The notes below the pieces were generated by a model. That model did not search any database. It had not been told where the DNA came from and saw only the letters and a list, made by a program, of their open reading frames with translations. This document shows, piece after piece, positions 51,499 to 60,225 of a stretch of DNA of 64,000 nt; position 1 is the first letter of the stretch, and every line of letters starts with the position of its first letter. The stretch spans positions 34,183 to 98,182 of the forward strand of contig CADADN010000004.1 in NCBI GenBank assembly GCA_902786665.1. The letters run 5' to 3'. This stretch comes from an uncultured Prevotellaceae bacterium. Lineage in GTDB: Bacteria; Bacteroidota; Bacteroidia; Bacteroidales; Bacteroidaceae. A program made the position numbers and the translations under genes.

Positions 51499-52794
51499 AT
51501 GCTCATCACCGACATCCACGAACTTCGCTTCCACTTTCCCGGCCATGCCATTGACAGCATCGGGCCTTTTGTCGGAGTCCTCGACAACTCCGAACACGAC
51601 TTCCTGATGGAGAAGCTCGGCACGCCGCTATACAACGCCTTGTGTGACTACTACGACACCCATTACCCGGACAATATCGAGTCAAAGAACACCAGTTACT
51701 TCAACCGTCTGTTGCTCCTATCCCAACGTGCCGTCGCTTACGATGCCATGTCTCGTGCCATCGGCATGCACATCATTTCAGTCAACAATGCCGGTGTCAA
51801 CATCCCCACCGCCGATGATTACGGCAAAGTAGATCTCGAAGCAGTCAAGACCTTCAAGAATACCTGCATCAAGGAAGCACACGCCGCCATCAACCGCCTT
51901 CTTCAGACCCTTGAAGAATGGACCAAACTCTACCAATCCATCTCCGCACCATCCGTGCTTACATCCCCGCCCCTTCAAGGGGAATCCACACCCTCCGTGC
52001 TTACATCCCCGCCCCTTCAAGGGGAACCCACACCCTCCGTGCTTACATCCCCGCCCCTTCAAGGGGAGGGGCCAGGGGTGGGGTCATCCCCCTCTCGCTC
52101 CCCCATCATCGTAGGCGGCGACGATGAAGACGAAAACTCATCTTCATCCTCTGACTCCTCTTCATCCTCTGACTCCTCAGATGACACCCCCAATAACGAT
52201 ACCACGTTATCCCAAAATGACGGGGAACTACAAACCATCGTCACCCTTTGGCAAAAGTCTCGCTATTTCTACCTTTCCACATCCCTCCTCATCCCCTGCG
52301 CCACGACGATGCAGACCTACTGGAACATTTATGACTCCCGCGAAAAGTTCATCCAAATGCTCCCAGACCTCCTTTACATCCAAGAGGAAATCATCGCCCC
52401 GGCCATCGGAGAAGACTTCTGCGAAGCACTGGTTGACTTCGGCTTCGCCCTGACCGACGAACCGACACCGCCAAACATCATCACACGCACCATCCACAAA
52501 CTCCGCAAGGTGATGGCCGTGATGACAGAACACCGCACCCTTGTCATCAACACCGACAAACTGCGTCGACAAGTCGCCCACGACGAAGCCGTGCGCCTCC
52601 TTCAGTCCGCCATCGAATACATCCAAAACCACCAAGAGGGTTTTGCCGCCGTGCCCGACCTTTATGCCGCCCTGCAAAAGTCGCCCATCTACGTCAAGCA
52701 AAAGACGGCACCCGCCGACTGCACCTGCCAATCTCAAAAGTTCGCCAACAATCGCTCCGATTCCGCGATGTTTGTCACACCAGCACTCAATTAG
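51499..52794 (+). CDS. DUF6712-like connector protein with inserted repeats
   Basis: 431 residues. Two helical parts (1-150 and 245-431) resemble head-tail connector proteins that follow portals in Bacteroidales phages. Between them lies a foreign-looking stretch: three 14-residue copies of PSVLTSPPLQGE(S/P)T from a 42-base DNA repeat, then a Ser/Asp-rich segment (SSSDSSSSSDSSDD). The repeat is of a kind common in host genomes, so the protein tolerates an insertion in a linker. Confidence 0.65.
   Translation: MLITDIHELRFHFPGHAIDSIGPFVGVLDNSEHDFLMEKLGTPLYNALCDYYDTHYPDNIESKNTSYFNRLLLLSQRAVAYDAMSRAIGMHIISVNNAGVNIPTADDYGKVDLEAVKTFKNTCIKEAHAAINRLLQTLEEWTKLYQSISAPSVLTSPPLQGESTPSVLTSPPLQGEPTPSVLTSPPLQGEGPGVGSSPSRSPIIVGGDDEDENSSSSSDSSSSSDSSDDTPNNDTTLSQNDGELQTIVTLWQKSRYFYLSTSLLIPCATTMQTYWNIYDSREKFIQMLPDLLYIQEEIIAPAIGEDFCEALVDFGFALTDEPTPPNIITRTIHKLRKVMAVMTEHRTLVINTDKLRRQVAHDEAVRLLQSAIEYIQNHQEGFAAVPDLYAALQKSPIYVKQKTAPADCTCQSQKFANNRSDSAMFVTPALN
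51952..52091 (+). repeat. three tandem 42-base repeats (family E), coding
   Basis: Units start at 51952, 51994 and 52036, each TCCGTGCTTACATCCCC followed by CTTCAAGGGG; the last ends in CCAGGGGTGGGGTC, the same terminus as the noncoding copies at 57779 and 58603. Confidence 0.85.
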
Positions 52795-52805
52795 CCGTTC
52801 CGTAT

Positions 52806-52824
52806 GTCGCTGTATTACAGCGAC
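52806..52824 (+). repeat. family B hairpin, stem GTCGCTGT
   Basis: GTCGCTGT-ATT-ACAGCGAC just before the next start codon. Confidence 0.8.
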
Positions 52825-52834
52825 CACAAAAAAC

Positions 52835-53896
52835 ATGTTTGAGCAAACCATCCATATCGACCTCACCCTGCCCCGCTCCTGGAACCAATGCACCACGGAG
52901 CAGTTGGAGACCATCGCCGCTTGCATACTGAAGCATACGGCGACGGCCGACCGCTACCATCCCTACGATTGGCAGAACGTGAAAGCCGAACTGTTCTTCC
53001 TTCTCACAGAAGTAGAAATCATCCGCGCCGAAACCGCCGAGGATGACCCCGACGATACCACCTACCTCTGCCGCCTCACAAAGAAAGAGAGCCGACCGAT
53101 TTCGGGCGGCTCTTCCACCCACCCCCGCCGCTCCGTTCTCCGTATGCCGTTTTTTCGCCACGGCTCAAAACTCCCTGAGTTCAGCCTACGCCCCTGGCAG
53201 GTGCAATATTGGATAGACACCCAACTCAAATGGCTTGATGACGAGAAAAGCACCCTCTTGCTCTTTCCCTATAAGCAGCTCATCTTTACCCGCCATTTCA
53301 CCTGGCATTGGCCATTCCTGAAAAAGACCTGCCACGCACCAGCCGAGTTGCTTCAAGACATCTCTTGGCAGCAGTATCGCCATCTTCAGGATTACATGTC
53401 TATGTATATCGACCAGCAGAACGCTCTTATCAAACTCACCTGCCGCCGCCATACCTCGGAACAAGCCGCCGAACTACAATCTGCCCTCAAAAGCACCCGT
53501 GACGAGTTCCTGAAAGTCCTCTTCACGCCAGCCACACCGTTCTCCGCAGGTGACGGCTCTGCCGTCGCTAAATCCATTGCAAAATCCATCGCAAGGCAAG
53601 TCTCTCGCATCTCCGAAGTTCAGTGGCAGGTCATCCTCCTTTGGTGGAGCGGAATGATGCACTACCTCAAAGACCATTTCCCCCGCTGCTTCAAATCCAC
53701 TCCCACCAAGAAAAACCCCAAGCACCCGCCAAACCCCTTTGAACTATATACCTCCATCGTCGCCACCATCCAAGACAAATCCCACATCGACGAAGACAAA
53801 ATCAACAGCCAAACATACACCATCGTCCTCGAACACCTCGAACGCATCGCAAAGGAAAACGAGGAAATCGAAAAAACGAACCGCAAACACAAATGA
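52835..53896 (+). CDS. hypothetical tail-module protein with two inserted hairpins
   Basis: 353 residues from ATG 52835; the longer upstream frame would read through the family B hairpin. Helical and Trp-rich (FTWHWPFLKKTC, VILLWWSGMMHYL). Family D and degenerate A copies at 53088-53165 give ISGGSSTHPRRSV, and a family A copy (53552-53566) gives FSAGDGSAVAKS. Location suggests a tail or connector role; no family recognised. Confidence 0.6.
   Translation: MFEQTIHIDLTLPRSWNQCTTEQLETIAACILKHTATADRYHPYDWQNVKAELFFLLTEVEIIRAETAEDDPDDTTYLCRLTKKESRPISGGSSTHPRRSVLRMPFFRHGSKLPEFSLRPWQVQYWIDTQLKWLDDEKSTLLLFPYKQLIFTRHFTWHWPFLKKTCHAPAELLQDISWQQYRHLQDYMSMYIDQQNALIKLTCRRHTSEQAAELQSALKSTRDEFLKVLFTPATPFSAGDGSAVAKSIAKSIARQVSRISEVQWQVILLWWSGMMHYLKDHFPRCFKSTPTKKNPKHPPNPFELYTSIVATIQDKSHIDEDKINSQTYTIVLEHLERIAKENEEIEKTNRKHK
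53088..53113 (+). repeat. family D hairpin inside a gene
   Basis: AGAGCCG ... CGGCTCT around ACCGATTTCGGG; in frame with the surrounding gene. Confidence 0.7.
53552..53566 (+). repeat. family A hairpin inside a gene
   Basis: GACGGC-TCT-GCCGTC, preceded by CCGTTCTCCGCAG; translated AGDGSAVA as in the gene at 23346. Confidence 0.8.
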
Positions 53897-53972
53897 TCCT
53901 CCTATCCACCCTATCCCATCCTATAATATCCTATTGCGTCCTATAACATCCTATAACGTCCTATAACAATCC
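53897..53972 (+). repeat. CATCCTAT tandem-repeat leader
   Basis: About five 10-11-base units (CATCCTATAA, CGTCCTATAA) up to the next start codon. Confidence 0.75.
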
Positions 53973-53974
53973 AA

Positions 53975-56713
53975 ATGCACTCCCACATCGCCATAGAAGG
54001 CCCTGACGGCTCACTCGCTTTCAAACCCGACACCGACTTGACCATCACCGACAAAAACCCGATGTTCAACGATGTCGAGATGTTCTCGCAACCCATCCAA
54101 CTGCCAATAGACCTCAATAGACACATCCTCAAAAACATCGACGATGTAAACGCTGCCGCCAAGGCTACCGACATTGAGGGAAATGGACGTTATCGCATCA
54201 TCGCGGATGGCATTCCTTTCCGCACGGCGAACATCAAGGCGCAGGACGGAGAAAACCTCGATGGCTACATCGACGTAAACTTCGACGCCACCAACCGCAC
54301 CTTCAAGGATATGATAGCGGATATGAATTGCCGTGACGTGGAGGTGGATGATGACATTCTTATCGGGGAGAAAATAGGTGACGTAGACCTCGGATTGATG
54401 ATTACGCCGGTATATGTCGCGCACTTCGATTTTGGGGATGGCACGGCGACGATTATTGAAAACTCGGAAAGCCGGGAGGAGACTTTTCAACCCTTTGCGC
54501 TTGGATTCTCTTTCCCTGGGGAGTGCTACGAAGATGCAGAAACCCACGAGGCTCTGCCCGACCCTGCCAATCCGCAAAAGGTCTATCCCAACCCTGAGGG
54601 GGGTAACAACATCGTCGTGAAAAGGCCATACGTCAAACAGTCGTATATCAACATCGCATTGCCTTACCCTACCGTGAAATATTGCAATTCGCGCATCGCA
54701 TACGCCCACCATAAGGTGAAGAAGGAGGAGGACAAACCTGCCGAAACGGACAGCGACATCGTACCGGCAAGCGAGCGCAACAGGAGCATCCAAGAGGACA
54801 AGTCGCCTTACTGGGTGTTGGATGCAAACAGACCGGCTAGCGGCATTTGCTTCTATGTTGCCTACTTCCTTGAAAGGCTTTTCAAAAAATTGGGCGTGGC
54901 TTACGATATGACGGCTCTGACCAATATCGAAGATTTCAATTACCTTGCGTTCATGAATACCGGGTGTCATTATGACTCAAGGCCAAAGGAGGGGGTGGTG
55001 TTGACTAGCCAAGCGCAAATCAACAATTGGTTGTCTTCTCGTGGATGCGGTGGAAAGATAAACATCGAAAATGCCGATCCGCAATTCGAAATCTATGGAC
55101 ATGATTGGACTTCCAAACCTTTCCACTTGGATAGCGATGCTTATAATAGGATAATTTATGAGTGGACGCAACCTAATTACGGCACTGTTGACATCCGAGA
55201 CAATGATGGCTCTATCAATCTTCATAGCGGTTGGGTCAAATACTCAAGCAAAGGACACCCGTACACCTTTTTTGGAAATGATTTCATCGAAAGGGGATTC
55301 TATGTCAACCGCCATCTCACTGCAAAGGTCATGCAGATGTTTGCCAATTCCGACAACTTCCCCGACGCGGACGTGACGGAGGTCATCGAGTCGCTGGAAA
55401 ACTCTTTTGGCGTGCGCTTCTGCTACGACGCGGACATCAACAAGGTCACTGTGAAACTGCTGCGTGACATGTTCCGTGACACTCAGGCTCCCGAACCGTT
55501 CAAGGGCATCGTCACGAAAATGGTGAAGCGCACGGAAATCATCAAGGGCGTCCGTATGAAATACTCCAAGGAGAGTGATGCTCGTGAGCAGCGTGAAAAC
55601 ATCCAATATGGCAAGCGTGACTATGACACCATATATGACTATGTAGATTATCCACAGAAATATACCAAATTCGCCACTTTCGAGGATGTGACCAATAGCG
55701 TCGATGTGGGCAACCGCACCGGCTACTGCGATTTGCGGACGGGTAACTTCTATCGCATAAAGGTCTCATCGGACGCGAGCACCACCGCCGAACTGCGCCC
55801 TGCCGTCTTCGAGGTGGGGGCTATGCACGGCGTGGAATTGGGTGACTGTTCGGAGGAAGCGGAGAAGGACGGACGCATCAAGGAATTTGTCTCTGACTTC
55901 ATCCCTATCGAGGTCAATGACGTGGCGTACCGTGGAAAGAACTACTCCGAACAGGAAGACCCGCTACTCGTGCCCTTTGTCGAAGAGGATATGGAACATG
56001 AGTTCCTGACAAAAAAGATGATCAACCCCATTTCAACCAAATGGGGCAGTCTGGATATTGTCTATGAACTGTGCCTGGCCGAGTGCTACGACCCGACAAA
56101 AACGGACGATGGGCAGTCACCACTCCAGCATCACGAATGGGGACTTACCATCGGTTTCCTACGTCCGGCAACCAGTACGGAGGAAGCACAAAACTACAAC
56201 TATGGCTACGACCTGTTTGGCAATTCACAATGGCTGGTCACGGCGAAAAACTATGCCCTCAACTCCGACACATTCGATGAACACGCCAATTTCCTCGGCA
56301 GGAACGCACAATCTTCGTTTTCGCTGAAACCGCGTGCGTACAAACCATTCAGATACAAATATGTCAACGATGAACTGCTCATATCCACCGACCCGAAGCA
56401 ATGGGAAAACGAGTCCGGCTGGCTTATCCCTTGCAACGATGACACACGCAACTCCAGCAACATCATCACGCAACGCCTGCGATCTCGCGGACTATGCGAC
56501 TCTTTCATGATTGAGTTCTTCCATTTCCTTCTCAACCGACAAGTGTACCACGTCGAAGCCATCTGCACAGCAGCAGAACTGGCCGACATCCCCAACAAAT
56601 GGCTGCGCCGATTCGTCATCGACGGAAAGGTGGGGTGGCTCAACTCCCTCACCTACCCCGTCTCCATGCAAAACGGCATCGGCAAAGTCGAAATCGAGTT
56701 CTACGCCCTATAA
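53975..56713 (+). CDS. large tail/baseplate protein, 912 aa
   Basis: Starts MHSHIAIEGPDGSLAFKPDT at ATG 53975. Multi-domain alpha/beta protein with no recognised catalytic site; the N-terminal part has FSQPIQLPIDLNRHILKNID, common in large Bacteroidales phage structural proteins. Its size and position after connector genes fit a baseplate or tail-tip role. Confidence 0.6.
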   Translation: MHSHIAIEGPDGSLAFKPDTDLTITDKNPMFNDVEMFSQPIQLPIDLNRHILKNIDDVNAAAKATDIEGNGRYRIIADGIPFRTANIKAQDGENLDGYIDVNFDATNRTFKDMIADMNCRDVEVDDDILIGEKIGDVDLGLMITPVYVAHFDFGDGTATIIENSESREETFQPFALGFSFPGECYEDAETHEALPDPANPQKVYPNPEGGNNIVVKRPYVKQSYINIALPYPTVKYCNSRIAYAHHKVKKEEDKPAETDSDIVPASERNRSIQEDKSPYWVLDANRPASGICFYVAYFLERLFKKLGVAYDMTALTNIEDFNYLAFMNTGCHYDSRPKEGVVLTSQAQINNWLSSRGCGGKINIENADPQFEIYGHDWTSKPFHLDSDAYNRIIYEWTQPNYGTVDIRDNDGSINLHSGWVKYSSKGHPYTFFGNDFIERGFYVNRHLTAKVMQMFANSDNFPDADVTEVIESLENSFGVRFCYDADINKVTVKLLRDMFRDTQAPEPFKGIVTKMVKRTEIIKGVRMKYSKESDAREQRENIQYGKRDYDTIYDYVDYPQKYTKFATFEDVTNSVDVGNRTGYCDLRTGNFYRIKVSSDASTTAELRPAVFEVGAMHGVELGDCSEEAEKDGRIKEFVSDFIPIEVNDVAYRGKNYSEQEDPLLVPFVEEDMEHEFLTKKMINPISTKWGSLDIVYELCLAECYDPTKTDDGQSPLQHHEWGLTIGFLRPATSTEEAQNYNYGYDLFGNSQWLVTAKNYALNSDTFDEHANFLGRNAQSSFSLKPRAYKPFRYKYVNDELLISTDPKQWENESGWLIPCNDDTRNSSNIITQRLRSRGLCDSFMIEFFHFLLNRQVYHVEAICTAAELADIPNKWLRRFVIDGKVGWLNSLTYPVSMQNGIGKVEIEFYAL

Positions 56714-56749
56714 ATCTCAAATCTCAACCCTCAACCCTCAAATCTCAAA
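56714..56749 (+). repeat. CTCAAATCTCAACC tandem-repeat leader
   Basis: Same CTCAAATC word as the leader at 8119 and the stretch at 58783. Confidence 0.75.
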
Positions 56750-57769
56750 ATGCCCTCCCCCACAATAACCCCCTACGGCGCAGCGACGCAGTTCCTGCAC
56801 AGCCCCGTCGTCTTCCAAGCCACGCCCACCGGCTCCGGCATCAACGGCACTTTCTACCGACTGAAAGTGAAACTCTACACGGAACTGGTGGGCTATATCA
56901 ACGCGGAGTTTGATTTCTCCATCCCCATCGAAACAAAATATGTCAACGGCTCCTTGACCGCGCAAAATGCGCTCTTCGATATTTCAAGCGCATTGCAAGC
57001 CGTGGCGGAGAAATGGCAACCCGACGCGCCTTCGACCTTGCCAAATTCATACCCCGAAGTGAAATACTACATGACGGCGCATGAGGAATGGATGGTCGAT
57101 GGCTCTATATTATCAAGCGACGCGGCGCGTTTCCCGGCTTCAAACAGAAGGACCATGTACATGGGTGCGCTCACAGACCGCGAGCGACTGTCAGGCTCAA
57201 GACCGACAAAATATGGACGCAAACCCACCTCCAGCCGCGAGATATGCTTCATCGGTTCAAGGGTCATCGCTCCCGGACCGACAAGCGGCGCACCGTCCAT
57301 CATTCACTGCGTCGCCGGAGAACCAGCAGACAAGGAAATTTTCGACACGCTCAACTACTACGCCATCAATCCACCGCTCGACGGTTACGAAATACGATTC
57401 ATCAACTCCCTTGGCGTTCACGAAAACGTCTTTGTCTATGGCCTACCAAAAAAAGAGGCACACATCACAACGGAGCAATACGTCATCGCACGACAGGAAA
57501 CACTCACGCAGTTCTCTCGTGGACTGTCCATCAAGAAAAACGACTACGAGACGTGGCATCTGTCTTCCGGCCCAATCGACAAGGATTGGGCGTCATGGTA
57601 TATCCACGAGTTCCTGATGCTCCGCTGGATATGGATTCGCATCAACAACCAATGGATTCCATGCCACGTTCTCCCGGATGAAACCACCCTCCTCAACGAC
57701 CGCATCAACCCCTCCCGCCACGAAGTCCAATTCAAACTCCAACTCGACATCAATGGCTCACCCCTATAA
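56750..57769 (+). CDS. tail-module structural protein, 339 aa
   Basis: Beta-rich start (ITPYGAATQFLHSPVVFQAT) and a C-terminal helical part. Follows the 912-residue gene; similar pairs occur in tail loci of Bacteroidales phages. No family recognised. Confidence 0.6.
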   Translation: MPSPTITPYGAATQFLHSPVVFQATPTGSGINGTFYRLKVKLYTELVGYINAEFDFSIPIETKYVNGSLTAQNALFDISSALQAVAEKWQPDAPSTLPNSYPEVKYYMTAHEEWMVDGSILSSDAARFPASNRRTMYMGALTDRERLSGSRPTKYGRKPTSSREICFIGSRVIAPGPTSGAPSIIHCVAGEPADKEIFDTLNYYAINPPLDGYEIRFINSLGVHENVFVYGLPKKEAHITTEQYVIARQETLTQFSRGLSIKKNDYETWHLSSGPIDKDWASWYIHEFLMLRWIWIRINNQWIPCHVLPDETTLLNDRINPSRHEVQFKLQLDINGSPL

Positions 57770-57778
57770 TCTCACCCG

Positions 57779-57890
57779 CCGTGCACATCTCCCCAGAAGT
57801 CGTAGGGACTTGCCTCGTGCATGTCCGCATCGCCACGCCCGCCGTGCACATCTCCCCTCCCCTCCAAGGGGAGGGGCTGGGGTGGGGTCG
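57779..57890 (+). repeat. family E repeat, noncoding
   Basis: CCGCCGTGCACATCTCCCC, then AGAAGTCGTAGGGACTTGCC and TCGTGCATGTCCGCATC, ending in CTCCCCTCCAAGGGGAGGGG and GGGGTGGGGTC. The 57891-57935 remainder is AATTTTCAATTT-type tandem words. Confidence 0.8.
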
Positions 57891-57935
57891 CATAATTTTC
57901 AATTTTCAATTTTCAATTTTCAATAAAAGAAATCT

Positions 57936-58508
57936 ATGTTCCGCCTAGATAACCTCCTTGAACAATGGGCCACCATCTACAAGCCCTTGTCGCACGACCC
58001 GTCTGCCGACGCAGACCCGACGCGCAAAACCTTCTACCGCATCGACCGCCTTGGCAGCGACAACACCTTTTCGCGCAACTTCAACACCGCCCCGTCGCCC
58101 TGTATGGCTTTCCCTACGGCCATCGACGCAAAGATGGGCAACAACGCCAAACAAGTTGTCTATCACCACGGATTCTATTTCATGGTGAAACAGTCATCTG
58201 CCGTCACCGGCAAACTCAATCACTCCGCAGACCTTGACGCCGCCGACTGCAAGGCCGAACTGAATGACCTGGCGCAAGATCTTCTCGCCTGGCTCTACGA
58301 CCTCCGAAAGAAGGCCACCGACCCGGCCACCCTCAAAAACTTCACCCAGGAGGAACGCATCGCCATCCAAGGTCTCGACCTCGAAAACGCCGAATGGTGG
58401 ACCGTCCCCGAACAATACAATGGCTGGTGGGTCCTCGGCATCGAGTTCGACCGCACAGAGTCCCGCATCCTCTGCATCAAACCAGAGCAATACAACACCA
58501 TCCTATGA
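57936..58508 (+). CDS. last tail-module gene, hypothetical, 190 aa
   Basis: Starts MFRLDNLLEQWATIYKPLSH; alpha/beta, soluble. Size fits a tail completion or terminator protein, but that is only from position. Followed by a long repeat-filled gap. Confidence 0.55.
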   Translation: MFRLDNLLEQWATIYKPLSHDPSADADPTRKTFYRIDRLGSDNTFSRNFNTAPSPCMAFPTAIDAKMGNNAKQVVYHHGFYFMVKQSSAVTGKLNHSADLDAADCKAELNDLAQDLLAWLYDLRKKATDPATLKNFTQEERIAIQGLDLENAEWWTVPEQYNGWWVLGIEFDRTESRILCIKPEQYNTIL

Positions 58509-58866
58509 CCGTCCAGCCTGTCTCCTATGCTGCAACACCGTTGCAGCCCCAATCCCAGCCCCGTCCCGTTTGTCGCTGTACCACAGCGACCGTCCTCACC
58601 CGCCGTGCGCATCGCCCCAGAAGTCGTAGGGACTTGCCTCGTGCATGTCCGCATCGCCACACCCGCCGTGCGCATCTCCCCAGAAGTCGCAGGGACTTGC
58701 CTCGTGCATGTCCGCAAACCTCACCCGCCGTACGCATCTCCCCTCCCCTCCAAGGGGAGGGGTCAGGGGTGGGGTCATAAATCTCAAATCTCAATCCTCA
58801 ATTCTCAAATCTCAATCCTCAAATCTCAAATCTCAACCCTCAAATCTCAACCCTCAAATCTCAAAA
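58509..58866 (+). repeat. repeat-filled intergenic region (families C, B, E and CTCAAAT)
   Basis: Family C GCTGCAACACCGTTGCAGC (58529-58547), family B GTCGCTGT-ACC-ACAGCGAC (58572-58590), two family E units (about 58605-58720), the GGGGAGGGG/GGGGTGGGG terminal piece, then CTCAAATC repeats from 58783. No convincing gene. The stretch 58867-59079 holds AT-rich text in which I see nothing further. Confidence 0.8.
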
Positions 58867-59079
58867 CCATCATACAGTAACAATTTTAAAGTTAGACAAC
58901 AACAAACCAATGATTTGATTATTTGATTAGTTTTAATTTAAGTGTCTTTTTTATTTTTAACTCACAGGATTCAATACTGATCTTTTAAATTCTTATTTCA
59001 TTGACTTCAAACAGGTATTAGGTTATGTAAGTAAGTTATCAGATTTACGGTTAAAAATGATTGCGGCAACATCGGTTGC

Positions 59080-59117
59080 CAACAACAAAAGAGGGAGCTG
59101 CGAAGCCCCCTCTCTTG
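59080..59117 (+). terminator. bidirectional terminator
   Basis: CAACAA-AAGAGGG arms paired with CCCTCT-TTGTTG around GAGCTGCGAAGCC; A- and T-rich flanks on both sides. Separates the tail operon from the leftward gene. Confidence 0.8.
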
Positions 59118-59159
59118 TTGTTTAATTCAAACTAAATTCTATACGACCGCTCATCACCC

Positions 59160-59447
59160 TCACTTATAGCATATCCCGCACGGCTTCTTATACTGGCTTC
59201 CAAGACTCCCTACCGTCGTTTCCCTGATGCTACCGCCACATTTCTTCAGTCCGCTGCAATTCTTCCTGCAATGCCATACCTTTGACCCGCTGCTGGTACA
59301 TACATACACCGTCCCTGCAACATCATCATCATCCCCACCAGCATTGCACGAAACCACAACACCAACCAACAAAACCACCGACAGCACAAAAGCCACCGCC
59401 GACAGCACAACCTTCATCGAAAGCAAAACATTCCTTTTCATACTCAT
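59160..59447 (-). CDS. small lipoprotein, Cys-rich, 95 aa
   Basis: N-terminal signal with a lipobox (VVLLVGVVVSC), then GGDDDD and a Cys-containing domain (WHCRKNCSGLKKCGG). Exported to the outer membrane. Possibly a superinfection or surface-exclusion protein, but no family is recognised. Confidence 0.6.
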   Translation of the reverse strand: MSMKRNVLLSMKVVLSAVAFVLSVVLLVGVVVSCNAGGDDDDVAGTVYVCTSSGSKVWHCRKNCSGLKKCGGSIRETTVGSLGSQYKKPCGICYK

Positions 59448-59459
59448 TCCATTTACAGT

Positions 59460-59732
59460 TCAAAAGAAAAGTATCTTCACAAACCACACTACCAGCAATA
59501 GCAGTCCAAGCGGCACCCACAGCCCCGTCTCCAATAGCACCACAATCAGCGCAAACAAGCCAATCATGATTGGCAACTTGATTTTCCACGGCTGCCGCCA
59601 AAGCCATTCGTCAGGAGTCTCGCCACCAACGAAAGAAGACCTGCCGCCATTCCTCCGTCTCTGCTTGTCGGCCTCGCGCATTCCGCGCTTCACCGCCCTG
59701 TACCACCTTCGGTTTGAAACATACTTTCCCAT
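59460..59732 (-). CDS. small membrane protein, 90 aa
   Basis: Basic N-terminus (NRRWYRAVKRGMREADKQRR) and a hydrophobic pair of helices (IMIGLFALIVVLLETGLWVPL, LLLLVVWFVKILFF). 13 bases upstream of the lipoprotein in the same direction, so likely one transcript. Unknown function. Confidence 0.55.
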   Translation of the reverse strand: MGKYVSNRRWYRAVKRGMREADKQRRRNGGRSSFVGGETPDEWLWRQPWKIKLPIMIGLFALIVVLLETGLWVPLGLLLLVVWFVKILFF

Positions 59733-59840
59733 GATGCCTTATGTTTAACAATACATTTTCTTACTATTTTCTTATTCATTTTCTTACCATTTCGAGCGAA
59801 GCGACCACCACGCCATCACCCTTTCGGTAATCTCACTCCG

Positions 59841-59874
59841 CAAAGATAGCAAATTCCATTCACACTACGGTTGT
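59841..59874 (-). promoter_or_regulatory. promoter with ACAACC box (leftward)
   Basis: TATCTTTG on the minus strand at 59848-59841, with ACAACC starting 26 bases upstream at 59874, inside a conserved segment (about 59825-59883) repeated at 61221-61280. Drives the leftward membrane/lipoprotein pair. Confidence 0.65.
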
Positions 59875-60025
59875 TTTGCGGTATTTTTCTTATATCATAA
59901 GACATCTTCTTACCATTTTCTTATTCATTTCTTGCCATTTCTCGGCGAAGCCGACGCGAATTTTTAAAAGAATTTCAGATAATTTTGAGCATCGAAGATG
60001 CAACCAAAAAAAAACTATAAAAAAT

Positions 60026-60057
60026 TTTGGGAATCTCATTTCTTTATCATATCTTTG
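60026..60057 (+). promoter_or_regulatory. Bacteroidales-type promoter (TTTG/TATCTTTG)
   Basis: TTTG (60026-60029) and TATCTTTG (60050-60057) with 20 bases between, the host consensus spacing. Precedes the candidate RNA at 60064. Confidence 0.85.
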
Positions 60058-60063
60058 CACCCG

Positions 60064-60158
60064 AAAATAAATTAGCATTCTATCCATCCATCGTCGTGAG
60101 ACGTACCCTATGGATAACAAAGAAACACCGCCTGGCCGAATGTCAGACGGTTTTTTTG
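60064..60158 (+). ncRNA. candidate small noncoding RNA of about 95 nt
   Basis: Lies between a consensus promoter and a terminator, with no credible open frame. Two hairpins: TATCCAT (60081) with ATGGATA (60110) enclosing CGTC-GTGA-GACG; and ACCGCCTG (60127) with CAGACGGT (60144), then T7 (60151-60157), an intrinsic terminator. Function unknown; phage regulatory RNA is plausible. Confidence 0.7.
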
Positions 60159-60211
60159 TGACCTTCCCAAAAAAATCTATCATCAATGCGGTTATTTATT
60201 ATTCTTTTTAT

Positions 60212-60219
60212 TATCTTTG
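60212..60219 (+). promoter_or_regulatory. second TATCTTTG box
   Basis: TATCTTTG with poor -33 match; it precedes the longer candidate RNA. Lower confidence than the first promoter. Confidence 0.5.
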
Positions 60220-60225
60220 CACCGA

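Noticed and set aside
52541-52834. Upstream extension of the gene at 52835
   Set aside because: Lies in the end of the DUF6712-like gene and crosses a family B hairpin; ATG 52835 gives a normal start.
57678-58926. Several 60-130 codon frames in the repeat-filled gap
   Set aside because: They are translations of family B, C and E repeats with no conserved protein features.
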